This document shows positions 26,562 to 34,818 of a stretch of DNA of 57,290 bases, in pieces (within the stretch, counting starts at the first letter, position 1; the number at the start of each line of letters is the position of its first letter). Under the pieces are notes generated by a model that did no database searches, was not told where the DNA came from, and saw only the letters and a list, made by a program, of their open reading frames with translations. The stretch spans positions 1-57,290 of the forward strand of contig JAPLSN010000020.1 of NCBI GenBank assembly GCA_026398615.1, read 5' to 3'. The DNA is from Spirochaetota bacterium. GTDB lineage: Bacteria; Spirochaetota; Spirochaetia; Treponematales; UBA12059. A program made the translations under genes and the position numbers.

Positions 26562-29500
26562 TCAGCTCCCGGCCCTGTCGATCTTCACCATCCAGGTTTC
26601 GTCGCCTGCGGTTATCGCGGAGGCTTCCGGGGCCGTGATCCAGGCTGCATCGACCGCGAGCGTCTCCCGCGCCACGTAGTCCGCGAATTCACGGTATGCC
26701 GATTCCAGGGCCGGGGAACCGTGGATCGAGAGACGGATGCGGTCGGTCACTGAGAAGCCCGAATCCTTGCGCAGCGACTGGATGCCACGGACGAGGTCAC
26801 GGGCCCAGCCTTCCTCGAGGAGTTCCCGGGTGACCGTCGTATCGAGCGCCACGGTCAGCGTGCCCACGTTGAGCACGCGCAGGTTTTCCTTTTCGATGCG
26901 GCGGATATCGATCTTGTCCTTCGTGATCTCGACCCGGCGGCCCCCGGCTTCGATCTCCAGGACCGATCCCTCGATGAGCGAGGCGATCGCGCGGGGGGAG
27001 AGCTTTTCGATCAGGTCGGCCGCCTGCTTCATGTCCTTCCCGAGTTCCTTGCCCAGGATGCGGAAATTCGCCTTGGCCTGGTACTCGACGAGTTCCTCCT
27101 CGTTGTCGCGGAAAACGACCCGCTTCACGTTGAGTTCCTCGCGGATCACTTCCCCCATTTCCAGGAGCACGGCCTTCTCCCGCGCGTCCCGCGTGACGAG
27201 ATGGGCGGCGCCCAGCGGCTGGCGGTTCTTGACGTTGAACTGAGCCCTGAGCGCATGGCCCATGGAAACCGCCTTGCGGGCCGCGGCCATCTTCCATTCG
27301 AGCTCCCGGTCGCGGAACGATTCATCGCCGGTCGGCCATGCGCAGAGATGCACCGATTCCGGGTCGCCCTCCCGGCGCAGGTTGCGGTATATCTCCTCGG
27401 CGGTGAAGGGCGCGATGGGCGCCATCGTCAGCGCCAGGCGCTCGAGGACGCGGCGGAGCGTCGCGTAGGCCTCGGCCTTGTCCGCGTCGCTCTCGCTCTT
27501 CCAGAAGCGCCGCCTGGACCGGCGGATGTACCAGTTGTTGAGCGCGTCGATGAAATCGTAGATCGGGTCGATCGCCTTCTGCATGTCGTAGGATTCGAGC
27601 GCCTCGGTCACCGCGGCCAGCATGCCCTCGCAGGTCGAGAGTATCCAGCGATCCAGCGGGTTGCGGGCGTCGGGCGGCGCGTCGGCGGGCTTCACCCCGT
27701 CTATGTTCGCGTAGGTAACGTAGAAGCCGTACGCGTTCCAGATCGGGAGGATGAGGCTCTTCAGCACTTCGCGCACCCCGTCGTCCGAGTAGCAGAGGTC
27801 CTCGGCCTTCACCACGCCCGAGTGCATGAGGAAGATGCGCAGGGCGTCGGCGCCGAACTTGTCCATCACCTCCATCGGGTCCGTGTAGTTGCGGAGGCTC
27901 TTCGACATCTTCTTGCCGTCCTCCGCGAGCACGAGCCCGTTGACCACGCAGTTCATGAAGGCCGGCTCGCCGAAGAGCGCCGCCGCGAGCACGGTGAGGG
28001 TGTAGAACCACCCGCGCGTCTGGTCCAGGCCCTCGCAGATGAAGTCGGCGGGGAAGTGTTCCTCGAAGTGCTTCTTGTTCTCGAACGGGTAGTGGCCCTG
28101 TGCGTAGGGCATGGACCCCGACTCGAACCAGCAGTCCAGGACCTCGGGGATGCGGCTCATCGTCGAGCCGCACGGGCAGGGCATGGTGATCCCGTCCACG
28201 AAGTGCTTGTGGAGGTCCGTGGGCCTGACCCCGGACAGCTTTTCAAGCTCGTCGAGGCTGCCAACGCAGACCGTCTTCCCGCAGGAGGGACACTTCCAGA
28301 TCGGCATCGGGTTGCCCCAGTAGCGGTTGCGGCTGATGGACCAGTCGCGGGCGCCTTCGAGCCACTTGCCGAAGCGGCCGTCCTTGATGTGGCCGGGCAC
28401 CCAGTAGATCTTCGCGTTCGAGTCGAGCATGGCCTTCTTGATCGGCTCTATCCTGACGAACCAGCTCGAGATCGCGCGGTAGACGAGCGGGCTCTCGCAG
28501 CGCCAGCAGTGCGGGTACGCGTGGAGGTACTGCTCGCGCCTGACGAGCCTGCCCTCGGCCTTGAGCCGCTCGATGATCGGCTTGTCGGCATCCTTCACGA
28601 AGACGCCCTTCCAGTCGGGCACCTCGGCGGTGAAACGGCACTCCTCGTCCACCGGGCAGACCGTGGGTATCCCCGTCCCGCGCAGGGTCTGGTAGTCGTC
28701 CTCGCCGAAGCCGGGCGCCGTGTGCACGATGCCCGTGCCGTCACCGGTGCTCACATAGTCCGCCAGGTACACGCGGAAGGCCCCCGTGCCGCGCAGTTCG
28801 GCGAAGTACGGGAAGAGTGGCTCGTACTCGAGCCCGGCGAGCTCCCGGCCTTTCTTCCGCCACACGATTTCGAGCGCGGAAGGATCCTTGTAGTACGATC
28901 CGAGGCGCGCCTCGGCCATGACGTACTGCTCGGCGCCGTCCTTCACCCGGACGTAATCGATGTCGGGGCCGACGGCGAGCGCGAGGTTGGAGGGAAGGGT
29001 CCACGGGGTCGTGGTCCAGGCGACGAGCCAGGCCCCCTTTTCGCCCCTGATGGCGAAGCGCACCGTGATGGCCGGATCGTGCACGTCGCGGTAGCCGCCG
29101 AGCTGGAGCTCGTGGTTGGAGAGCACGGTCGCGCAACGCGGGCAGTAGGGCATGATCCGCGAGCCTTCCTCGACGAGGCCCTTGTCCCAGAGGCTTTTCA
29201 CGACCCACCAGATGGATTCCATGTAGTCGGGATCCATCGTCTTGTAGTCGTCGTCGAAGTCGACCCAGCGGCCCAGGCGGTTCACGATACGCCGCCACTC
29301 GTTCACGTAGCGCAGCACGGACGAGCGGCATGCTTCGTTGAACGCGGCCACGCCGAAGCGCTCGATGTCGGTCCTGGAGTTGAGGCCGAGCTCCTTTTCG
29401 ATGAGGTTTTCCACCGGGAGACCGTGGCAGTCCCATCCGAAGCGCCGTGTCACCTTGAAACCCTTCATGGTCTTGTAGCGCGGGATGATGTCCTTGATCG

Positions 29501-29687
29501 TCCCCGGAACGAAATGTCCGAAATGCGGCAGGCCGGTGGCGAACGGGGGGCCGTCGTAGAAGACATATTCCTCGGCTCCATCGCGCTGCGAGACGGACTT
29601 TTCGAAGATCCGCCGGGAATTCCAGAACGCGAGCACCTCCTCTTCCATTTTCGGGAAGCTGACTTTCGAATCCACCGGCTTGTACAT
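26562..29687 (-). CDS. ileS: Isoleucyl-tRNA synthetase
   Basis: The protein has 1041 residues from ATG at 29687 (MYKPVDSKVSFPKMEEEVL), chosen because GGAG lies 6 bases upstream. ATG at 29699 is the alternative but has no ribosome-binding site. It charges tRNA-Ile in the cytoplasm. The class I HIGH region is PPFATGLPHFGHF. The KMSKS loop is KKMSKSLRNYTDPMEVMDKFG. The CP1 editing domain contains AWTTTPWTLPSNLALAVG, and zinc-ligand pairs CPRC and CPSC are visible. The sequence resembles the long type 2 IleRS (eukaryote-like, often mupirocin-resistant) rather than the E. coli type. A strong terminator follows. Confidence 0.95.
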   Translation of the reverse strand: MYKPVDSKVSFPKMEEEVLAFWNSRRIFEKSVSQRDGAEEYVFYDGPPFATGLPHFGHFVPGTIKDIIPRYKTMKGFKVTRRFGWDCHGLPVENLIEKELGLNSRTDIERFGVAAFNEACRSSVLRYVNEWRRIVNRLGRWVDFDDDYKTMDPDYMESIWWVVKSLWDKGLVEEGSRIMPYCPRCATVLSNHELQLGGYRDVHDPAITVRFAIRGEKGAWLVAWTTTPWTLPSNLALAVGPDIDYVRVKDGAEQYVMAEARLGSYYKDPSALEIVWRKKGRELAGLEYEPLFPYFAELRGTGAFRVYLADYVSTGDGTGIVHTAPGFGEDDYQTLRGTGIPTVCPVDEECRFTAEVPDWKGVFVKDADKPIIERLKAEGRLVRREQYLHAYPHCWRCESPLVYRAISSWFVRIEPIKKAMLDSNAKIYWVPGHIKDGRFGKWLEGARDWSISRNRYWGNPMPIWKCPSCGKTVCVGSLDELEKLSGVRPTDLHKHFVDGITMPCPCGSTMSRIPEVLDCWFESGSMPYAQGHYPFENKKHFEEHFPADFICEGLDQTRGWFYTLTVLAAALFGEPAFMNCVVNGLVLAEDGKKMSKSLRNYTDPMEVMDKFGADALRIFLMHSGVVKAEDLCYSDDGVREVLKSLILPIWNAYGFYVTYANIDGVKPADAPPDARNPLDRWILSTCEGMLAAVTEALESYDMQKAIDPIYDFIDALNNWYIRRSRRRFWKSESDADKAEAYATLRRVLERLALTMAPIAPFTAEEIYRNLRREGDPESVHLCAWPTGDESFRDRELEWKMAAARKAVSMGHALRAQFNVKNRQPLGAAHLVTRDAREKAVLLEMGEVIREELNVKRVVFRDNEEELVEYQAKANFRILGKELGKDMKQAADLIEKLSPRAIASLIEGSVLEIEAGGRRVEITKDKIDIRRIEKENLRVLNVGTLTVALDTTVTRELLEEGWARDLVRGIQSLRKDSGFSVTDRIRLSIHGSPALESAYREFADYVARETLAVDAAWITAPEASAITAGDETWMVKIDRAGS

Positions 29688-29880
29688 GGGCTGCTCCATC
29701 GTCAATCGTGTTTCCGCCGGTTCCGGGGACGAATCCGTCCGGCGGGTGAGCGCGAGTATGCCACGGATACCGCCGGGATTTCCATACTGCGGGCGAACCG
29801 GATCATGAAGTATACTGGAACAGGGCGTATCGCCGGAACTTCCCGGCCATCCGCGGCGACTGCAAGACAGGAGGAAACCG

Positions 29881-30480
29881 ATGAACAGGACTATCGCGTT
29901 GTTCGCCCTGGCGATTGCCGTCGCGGCGCTGCCCCTCGCGGCCGAGGGAAATGGGGGAAACCCATCCGACTCCGGCAGCCAGGGTTCGGATACGGCGGGA
30001 AGCGCGGAAAAGAGGACCAAGTCCAAGGATGCTTCTCCGGGAGACCTCTCGCCCGCGAACTACGGGGTCAAGGACGCGAAGGACGACCTCTTGCGGCTGA
30101 AACTGAAACCCCGCGAGCTCGACAAGCTCCGCGAAATACTCGAAAAGGACGCTCCCGAACTCGAACGCGTCCGGGCGGGCTTGCGCGAACTCCAGAAACG
30201 GATGGTCAGGCTCATGGTCGCCACGGAACCGGACCGGGGGCAGATCAAGGCCACGGTGCGCGAAAGCCTCGAGCTCGAGCTGCAGATGCGCATGATCCAG
30301 GTGGACCGCCACCTCGCCGTACGGAAACTGATCGGCGGCGAGCGCTGGGCCTCTTTCTACCGGCTCCTCAGGGCGGCCGAGCGCGGCGATCTCCGCGATC
30401 TCCTCGACGGCGCACTCGAGTCCGGGGAGGATCGGGAGAGCCTGCGCGCCCTCGCGGAAATATTCAGGTATCTCAGATAG
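29881..30480 (+). CDS. Periplasmic helical protein, ZraP/CnrX/Spy-like
   Basis: The protein has 199 residues. AGGAGG lies before the ATG. A signal peptide (ALFALAIAVAALPLAAEG) is followed by a Ser/Gly/Lys-rich linker and an all-helical domain (about 70-199) with long amphipathic helices (LKPRELDKLREILEKDAPEL, LRELQKRMVRLMV, LELELQMRMIQVDRHLAVRK). This architecture resembles the CpxP/ZraP/CnrX group of periplasmic metal or stress sensors. The gene directly precedes an ECF sigma factor and a probable anti-sigma gene, the same order as CnrYXH-type systems. A sensor that relays periplasmic stress to the sigma factor is an inference from this context. Confidence 0.6.
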   Translation: MNRTIALFALAIAVAALPLAAEGNGGNPSDSGSQGSDTAGSAEKRTKSKDASPGDLSPANYGVKDAKDDLLRLKLKPRELDKLREILEKDAPELERVRAGLRELQKRMVRLMVATEPDRGQIKATVRESLELELQMRMIQVDRHLAVRKLIGGERWASFYRLLRAAERGDLRDLLDGALESGEDRESLRALAEIFRYLR

Positions 30481-30485
30481 GGCGT

Positions 30486-31184
30486 ATGCGCGGAACGATC
30501 GCGGATCCTGGGGAGCCGTGCGGCGGGGCGAATGCCGTTCCCGGAGTATCGGGCCCGGGGGACGGCGCGGACCCCGCCCTCGTCGAAGCCTGGGTGTTCG
30601 GGCGCGACGAGTCCGCTTTCGCGCGGCTCGCCGTCCGGCACGCAGCCCTCATGCGCAGGATAGCGGCGTCCGTCGCGGGCCAGGCGGCCCGCCGTGATCC
30701 CGGACTCGTCGAGGATATCGTCCAGGAAGCGCTCATCCGCCTCGTCGACGCCCTCGGGCGCTGGCGCGGCGATGCTCCGCTCGTTTCGTTCATCGCGGCC
30801 CTGACCCGGAAAACCGCGCTCGGCGAGTTCCGGAAGCTCAGGCGCCGCCGCGCCCGCGAAGGCGACGACTGGACCGCGGGGCAGGGCACCGACCCAAGCT
30901 CCGGCGCGGACCGTTTCCGGCCGGAGAACCGGCACGGGGAGGGCGACCCCGCCCGCGTTTTCGAGCGCGAGGAGCTCGCCCGGGCGGCTGCGGCCCTGCT
31001 CGACCTGTTCCGCGAACCCGACCGTTCCGTGCTCTACCTCCGCGACGCGGAGGGATTCACGTATGCCGAGATAGCCGCCGCCGTCGGCTTGAACGAAGGT
31101 ACGGTGAAGAGCAAGCTCGCACGGGCGAGAATGCGGCTCCGGACCGAATTCGCCCGGTATGAAAATCAAGGAGGGGGAACATGA
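30486..31184 (+). CDS. ECF-subfamily RNA polymerase sigma factor
   Basis: The protein has 232 residues. Region 2 spans about residues 40-125 (ARRDPGLVEDIVQEALIRLV, LVSFIAALTRKTALGEFRKL). A charged linker follows. Region 4 spans about 165-225 (LFREPDRSVLYLRDAEGFTY, EIAAAVGLNEGTVKSKLARA). ECF factors direct RNA polymerase to stress-response promoters and are usually held by a membrane anti-sigma factor. The start ATG at 30486 lies 6 bp after the stop of the ZraP-like gene, and the stop overlaps the next gene by 4 bp. The three genes therefore look like one operon. Confidence 0.9.
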   Translation: MRGTIADPGEPCGGANAVPGVSGPGDGADPALVEAWVFGRDESAFARLAVRHAALMRRIAASVAGQAARRDPGLVEDIVQEALIRLVDALGRWRGDAPLVSFIAALTRKTALGEFRKLRRRRAREGDDWTAGQGTDPSSGADRFRPENRHGEGDPARVFEREELARAAAALLDLFREPDRSVLYLRDAEGFTYAEIAAAVGLNEGTVKSKLARARMRLRTEFARYENQGGGT

Positions 31185-31567
31185 ACGAAGATTCCGTCGA
31201 TCTTGACGTCGATGCCGGGCTCGGAGCCGCCCTCAGGGACGCCGTCGGAATCCCCGTTCCCTCCGATGTCGAGCGCCTTGCGGGGAACGCGATACGCGAA
31301 TCCAGACGCAGGCTCGCGAAATCGGGCATGATCCTCCAGGCCGCCGCAGCGGCCGCGGTCATCGCCCTCGCGGCGCCGATCGCCATCGCCCGGTTCCAGG
31401 CGCGCGCCCGTTTCGCCGGGGCGGCCTCCGACCTGGCGCTCGCGTGCGTGCCGATCTCCGGCGGTGCGTTCGGCGACGAGCTGGCCTGCGCCCCTGGATC
31501 GGAAGCGTCCGCCGCCCTGGAATCGCTCGCGGAAGAGTTGATCGACGCGGAGGGCGACCCATTCTGA
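31181..31567 (+). CDS. Probable membrane anti-sigma factor
   Basis: The protein has 128 residues and starts with an ATG overlapping the sigma gene stop (ATGA). A short cytoplasmic N-terminal part is followed by one transmembrane helix (about residues 50-70, ILQAAAAAAVIALAAPIAIA). A short periplasmic C-terminal region has two cysteines (ALACVPIS, DELACAPG). No ZAS-type zinc motif is seen. Single-pass topology and translational coupling to an ECF sigma factor make an anti-sigma role likely, although the sequence itself is not diagnostic. Confidence 0.55.
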   Translation: MNEDSVDLDVDAGLGAALRDAVGIPVPSDVERLAGNAIRESRRRLAKSGMILQAAAAAAVIALAAPIAIARFQARARFAGAASDLALACVPISGGAFGDELACAPGSEASAALESLAEELIDAEGDPF

Positions 31568-31622
31568 ACCCATTGCCGGGTCGCTTTCTCGCCTGACACG
31601 GGTGCCTGAAACCCTCCTTTCG

Positions 31623-31651
31623 TTGCCTTTCCCCCTGAAAGCCGTTATACT
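31623..31651 (+). promoter_or_regulatory. Promoter of the glgA operon
   Basis: TTGCCT (31623-31628) and TATACT (31646-31651) are separated by 17 bp. The predicted start near 31658 gives a leader of about 139 bases containing the hairpin at 31679-31703. Confidence 0.55.
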
Positions 31652-31678
31652 CGCCCTTGCGCGGTCGTGCCATCATCG

Positions 31679-31703
31679 CCGGGATCCGGAATCCCCGGTT
31701 TTT
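31679..31703 (+). terminator. glgA: Attenuator-like hairpin with U-run in the glgA leader
   Basis: CCGGGAT (31679-31685) pairs with ATCCCCGG (31691-31698, one bulge) around a five-base loop and is followed by TTTTT (31699-31703). It lies about 20 bases after the predicted glgA start site and about 95 bases before the start codon. That position would allow premature termination of the operon transcript. It may instead end read-through from the sigma-factor operon. Confidence 0.5.
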
Positions 31704-31796
31704 CCATATGATCGGGGAAATACCCGCGAATCGGGGCAGCGTCCGCCGGCCGCCGGAACGAGCGTCGTTCCCACCACGCCTTCGAGGAGCCTTTCC

Positions 31797-33269
31797 GTGA
31801 AGATACTGATGGTAAGCAGCGAGGCGACGCCCTTCGCCAAATCCGGGGGCCTCGCCGATGCGGTGTCCGCGCTGGCCCGCGCCCTCGCGCGACTCGGCCA
31901 CGACGTCCGCATCGTCCTGCCGCGGTATTATTCAGTCGACCGCGAGCCGCTCGAACTGCTCGGTGGGCCCATGGGCGTGCCTGTGGGCCCGGTCGAGGAA
32001 TGGACCGCGGTGTACCGAGGCAGCCTGCCGGGCGCGGACGTGCCGGTTTATTTCATCGACCACGAGCGTTTCTTCGGGCGCGACGGCGTCTACGGAACGA
32101 AGAACGAAACCGACTTCAGGGACAACCCCCTCCGCTTCGCCCTGTTTTCCAGGGCCGCTTTCCAGCTCTGCCGCAAGATCGGATGGATTCCCGACGTCCT
32201 CCACGTCCACGACTGGCCCGCCGCCATGACGGCCGCGGTTTCCCGCCACGTGGAGACAAAGGGAGATTTCGAGGGCACCGCTTCCGTGCTCACCATCCAC
32301 AACCTCGGCTACCAGGGCGTCTATCCCAAGGAAGCTTTCGACTACTTCCGCCTGCCGTGGGAGCTCTACCACGACGCGGGCTTCGAATTCTACGGCTCCA
32401 TCAACCTCCTCAAGGCGGGCATCGCGTGCGCCGACCAGCTCGCGACCGTGTCCCCGACCTACGCGCGCGAGATCCAGACGCCCGAGTACGGCTTCGGGCT
32501 GGACGGCCTCCTCCGCGCGCGCAGCCACGACCTCGTCGGCATCCTGAACGGCGTCGACCTGGAGGACTGGAATCCCGAGACCGACGCCTGCCTGCCGGCC
32601 AGCTACTCCGCCTCCGACCTTTCCGGCAAGGCCATCTGCAAGACCGCCCTCCAGAAGGAATTCGGCCTCCCCGAGGACCCGTCCGTGCCCGTCTTCGGCA
32701 TGGTGACGCGCCTCACCGACCAGAAGGGGATTGGCGACCTCTTCGGCCCGACCTACGGCTGCGCCTACCCGATGTGCGCCGACATGAAGATACAGGTGGC
32801 CATCATCGGCTCGGGCGAAAAGTGGTGCGAGGACGAACTGCGGTCCCTCGCTGCGCGGCTTCCGAATTTCCGGGTGCGGATAGGCTATTCCGAAAAATTC
32901 GCCCACCTCGTGGAAGCCGGGTCCGATTTCTTCCTGATGCCGAGCCGCTACGAACCCTGCGGGCTCAACCAGCTCTATTCACTGCGCTACGGGACGCTTC
33001 CCATCGTGCGGAGGACGGGAGGGCTCGCCGATACCGTGGAGAACTACGACCAGGAAACCGGGGACGGGACGGGTTTCGTGTTCGACCGCCTTTCGCCGCG
33101 GAGCATCTACGACACGGTGGGATGGGCGACCTGGGCCTGGTACAACAAGCCCGGACAGCTTGCGGCGATGCGCGTGCGCGCGATGTCGCGCGAGTTCTCG
33201 TGGGAAAGGTCGGCGGCCGAGTATGCCGCGTTGTACGATCGTGCCGTCTCCGCGCGCAGGCGCGGGTGA
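31797..33269 (+). CDS. glgA: Glycogen synthase (ADP-glucose type)
   Basis: The protein has 490 residues, with GTG at 31797 and GAGGAG 8 bases upstream. It transfers glucose from ADP-glucose to glycogen in the cytoplasm (GT5, GT-B fold). The N-terminal substrate-binding signature is ATPFAKSGGLADAV, where most homologues have KVGGL or KTGGL. VLTIHNLGYQGVYP, GILNGVD, GMVTRLTDQKGI and SRYEPCGLNQLYSLRYGT are conserved. The region GDLFGPTYGCAYPMCADMKI is, from memory, typical of spirochaete enzymes. It heads a tight gene cluster with spacings of 11 bp, 5 bp and a 4-bp overlap. Confidence 0.9.
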   Translation: MKILMVSSEATPFAKSGGLADAVSALARALARLGHDVRIVLPRYYSVDREPLELLGGPMGVPVGPVEEWTAVYRGSLPGADVPVYFIDHERFFGRDGVYGTKNETDFRDNPLRFALFSRAAFQLCRKIGWIPDVLHVHDWPAAMTAAVSRHVETKGDFEGTASVLTIHNLGYQGVYPKEAFDYFRLPWELYHDAGFEFYGSINLLKAGIACADQLATVSPTYAREIQTPEYGFGLDGLLRARSHDLVGILNGVDLEDWNPETDACLPASYSASDLSGKAICKTALQKEFGLPEDPSVPVFGMVTRLTDQKGIGDLFGPTYGCAYPMCADMKIQVAIIGSGEKWCEDELRSLAARLPNFRVRIGYSEKFAHLVEAGSDFFLMPSRYEPCGLNQLYSLRYGTLPIVRRTGGLADTVENYDQETGDGTGFVFDRLSPRSIYDTVGWATWAWYNKPGQLAAMRVRAMSREFSWERSAAEYAALYDRAVSARRRG

Positions 33270-33280
33270 GGGGGAAAGCC

Positions 33281-34813
33281 ATGGCGAAGCAGAAGAGAGT
33301 CTACGACTACAATCCCGGCGTCGTGCGCGACGCGCTCGTCGGGGCGTTCAGGGCCCGGAAGGGGGAGGCGACGGTCGCCGACCTCGTGGCCGCGACCGGC
33401 CTGCCGAACTACCAGGTGCAGACGGAGGTCCGCGCGGTCAGCGACGAGTACGGCGCCCGCCTTCGCGTCACCGAGTCCGGCGAGATCAAGTACTCCTTCG
33501 CGGGCGGCATGAGGAGCCGGTACCGAGGCTTCGGGCCTTCCGCGGCGCGTTTCCTGGGCGCGCTCGGGAAGGGCGTGAAAGCCGTCGCCGTCTTCGCGTT
33601 CAAGGCCTGGATCGCGGTCATGCTCGTCGGCTACTTCGTCCTGTTCCTGGCGCTGGCAGTCCTAGCGCTCGTGGCGTCCGTCGCGGCCAGCACTGCCGGC
33701 AAGGGCGACCGCAAGCGCTCGCGCGGGGACGGCGGCCTGTTCCTCGTCGGCAGGCTTTTCGAGCTCATTTTCCGGATCTGGTTCTACAACGAAGTCTGGA
33801 AATCCCCGGAACGGCACGCGTTCGAAAACGAACGGCGATCGGAAAAAACCCGCGACAGGCGGCCGCTCCACAAGGCGGTGTTTTCCTTCGTCTTCGGTGA
33901 CGGCGACGGCAGGAAGGAATGGGACGACACCCTGCGCAAGGACTTCGTCGCCTTCGTCCGTTCGCGGAGGGGCGTCATCGTCCTGGAGGAATTCATGTCC
34001 CTCACGGGATACGCCCCGCTGGCGGCCGAGGAAGCGATCAACCGCTTCCTCGTCGAATTCGAAGGCTCGCCCGAGGTGACCTCCGGCGGCACGATCTACT
34101 ACTTTTTCCCGGAACTCCTCAAATCGGAGAAGGCCCTCCTCGATTCGGGACCCAGGTCCGTGCGCGAGCGCCCGGCCGTCCGCTTCTCGGTGAACCCCCG
34201 GGCCAGCGATCGCTGGTTCGGCATCTTCAACCTGGTGAACCTGGCCTTCGGCGGCTACTTCCTCGCCGGATCGGCCGCCGCAATGGGCGCGATCGGCTCG
34301 GGCGCGATGGCCGTGGATCCGTTCTTCGGCTTCCATCTCTTCGTGCTGCGGCTCGTCGCGGTTTTCCTGCCGGTTTCCGACCCGGTTCAGCTCGTCTTCG
34401 TCGGCCTCGGGCTCGTACCCGTGGGTTTCGCCATCCTCTTCTACCTGGTGCCCTTCCTGCGCTCGATGTCCGTCGCCGCCCTCAACCGCGAGGTCGCGCT
34501 TGAAAACCAGAGGCGAAGCGTGTACTCCCGCGTCTGGAGCGCCGATGGCCCGCTCTCGGCCGTCGATATCGGAAGCGGCTCAGGCCAGGGCGGCATGGGC
34601 GAGGGGAAAAAACACGTCTCCGGACAGGCCGTCAAGGTCCTCGAGGAACTGGCCGCGTACGAGGGAGCCCAGGCCGTCGCCACCGATCGAGGCGTGATGA
34701 CCTGGTCCTTCGGTGAAGTCGCCCGCAAGCGCGCGGACGCCGAGGCAGCCAGGGCCGCGATCGACCTCAAGCGCTACGAACTCGGCGGGACCGTGTTCGA
34801 CTCGGGCTCCTGA
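33281..34813 (+). CDS. Membrane protein with three winged-helix-like modules
   Basis: The protein has 510 residues. A GGGGG-rich Shine-Dalgarno precedes the ATG. Module 1 (about 14-73) runs TVADLVAATGLPNYQVQTEV to SGEIKYSF. Module 2 (about 217-277) runs VIVLEEFMSLTGYAPLAAEE to GTIYYFF. Module 3 (about 416-476) ends AVATDRGVMTWSF. All share the pattern helix-helix-helix then a beta hairpin ending in aromatic-x-F, as in winged-helix domains. Transmembrane helices lie at about 105-137, 312-346 and 348-392. The modules would face the cytoplasm. I do not recognise a named family. Its place after glgA suggests envelope or storage-related regulation but proves nothing. Confidence 0.6.
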   Translation: MAKQKRVYDYNPGVVRDALVGAFRARKGEATVADLVAATGLPNYQVQTEVRAVSDEYGARLRVTESGEIKYSFAGGMRSRYRGFGPSAARFLGALGKGVKAVAVFAFKAWIAVMLVGYFVLFLALAVLALVASVAASTAGKGDRKRSRGDGGLFLVGRLFELIFRIWFYNEVWKSPERHAFENERRSEKTRDRRPLHKAVFSFVFGDGDGRKEWDDTLRKDFVAFVRSRRGVIVLEEFMSLTGYAPLAAEEAINRFLVEFEGSPEVTSGGTIYYFFPELLKSEKALLDSGPRSVRERPAVRFSVNPRASDRWFGIFNLVNLAFGGYFLAGSAAAMGAIGSGAMAVDPFFGFHLFVLRLVAVFLPVSDPVQLVFVGLGLVPVGFAILFYLVPFLRSMSVAALNREVALENQRRSVYSRVWSADGPLSAVDIGSGSGQGGMGEGKKHVSGQAVKVLEELAAYEGAQAVATDRGVMTWSFGEVARKRADAEAARAAIDLKRYELGGTVFDSGS

Positions 34814-34818
34814 CGCCC

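Noticed and set aside
26378-26638. 86-codon frame after the TSCPD remnant as a continuation of that gene
   Set aside because: It does not contain the GCxGNL motif or the second TSCPD motif and runs through the ileS terminator.
27201-30485. Apparent 1327-residue fusion reading from opposite ileS into the sigma factor
   Set aside because: The part before 30486 is antisense to ileS and overlaps the 29881 gene in another frame; the sigma factor starts at the ATG at 30486.
32000-33280. Upstream extension of the three-module membrane protein through the glgA region
   Set aside because: The extension is off-frame within glgA; ATG at 33281 with a Shine-Dalgarno starts the genuine gene.
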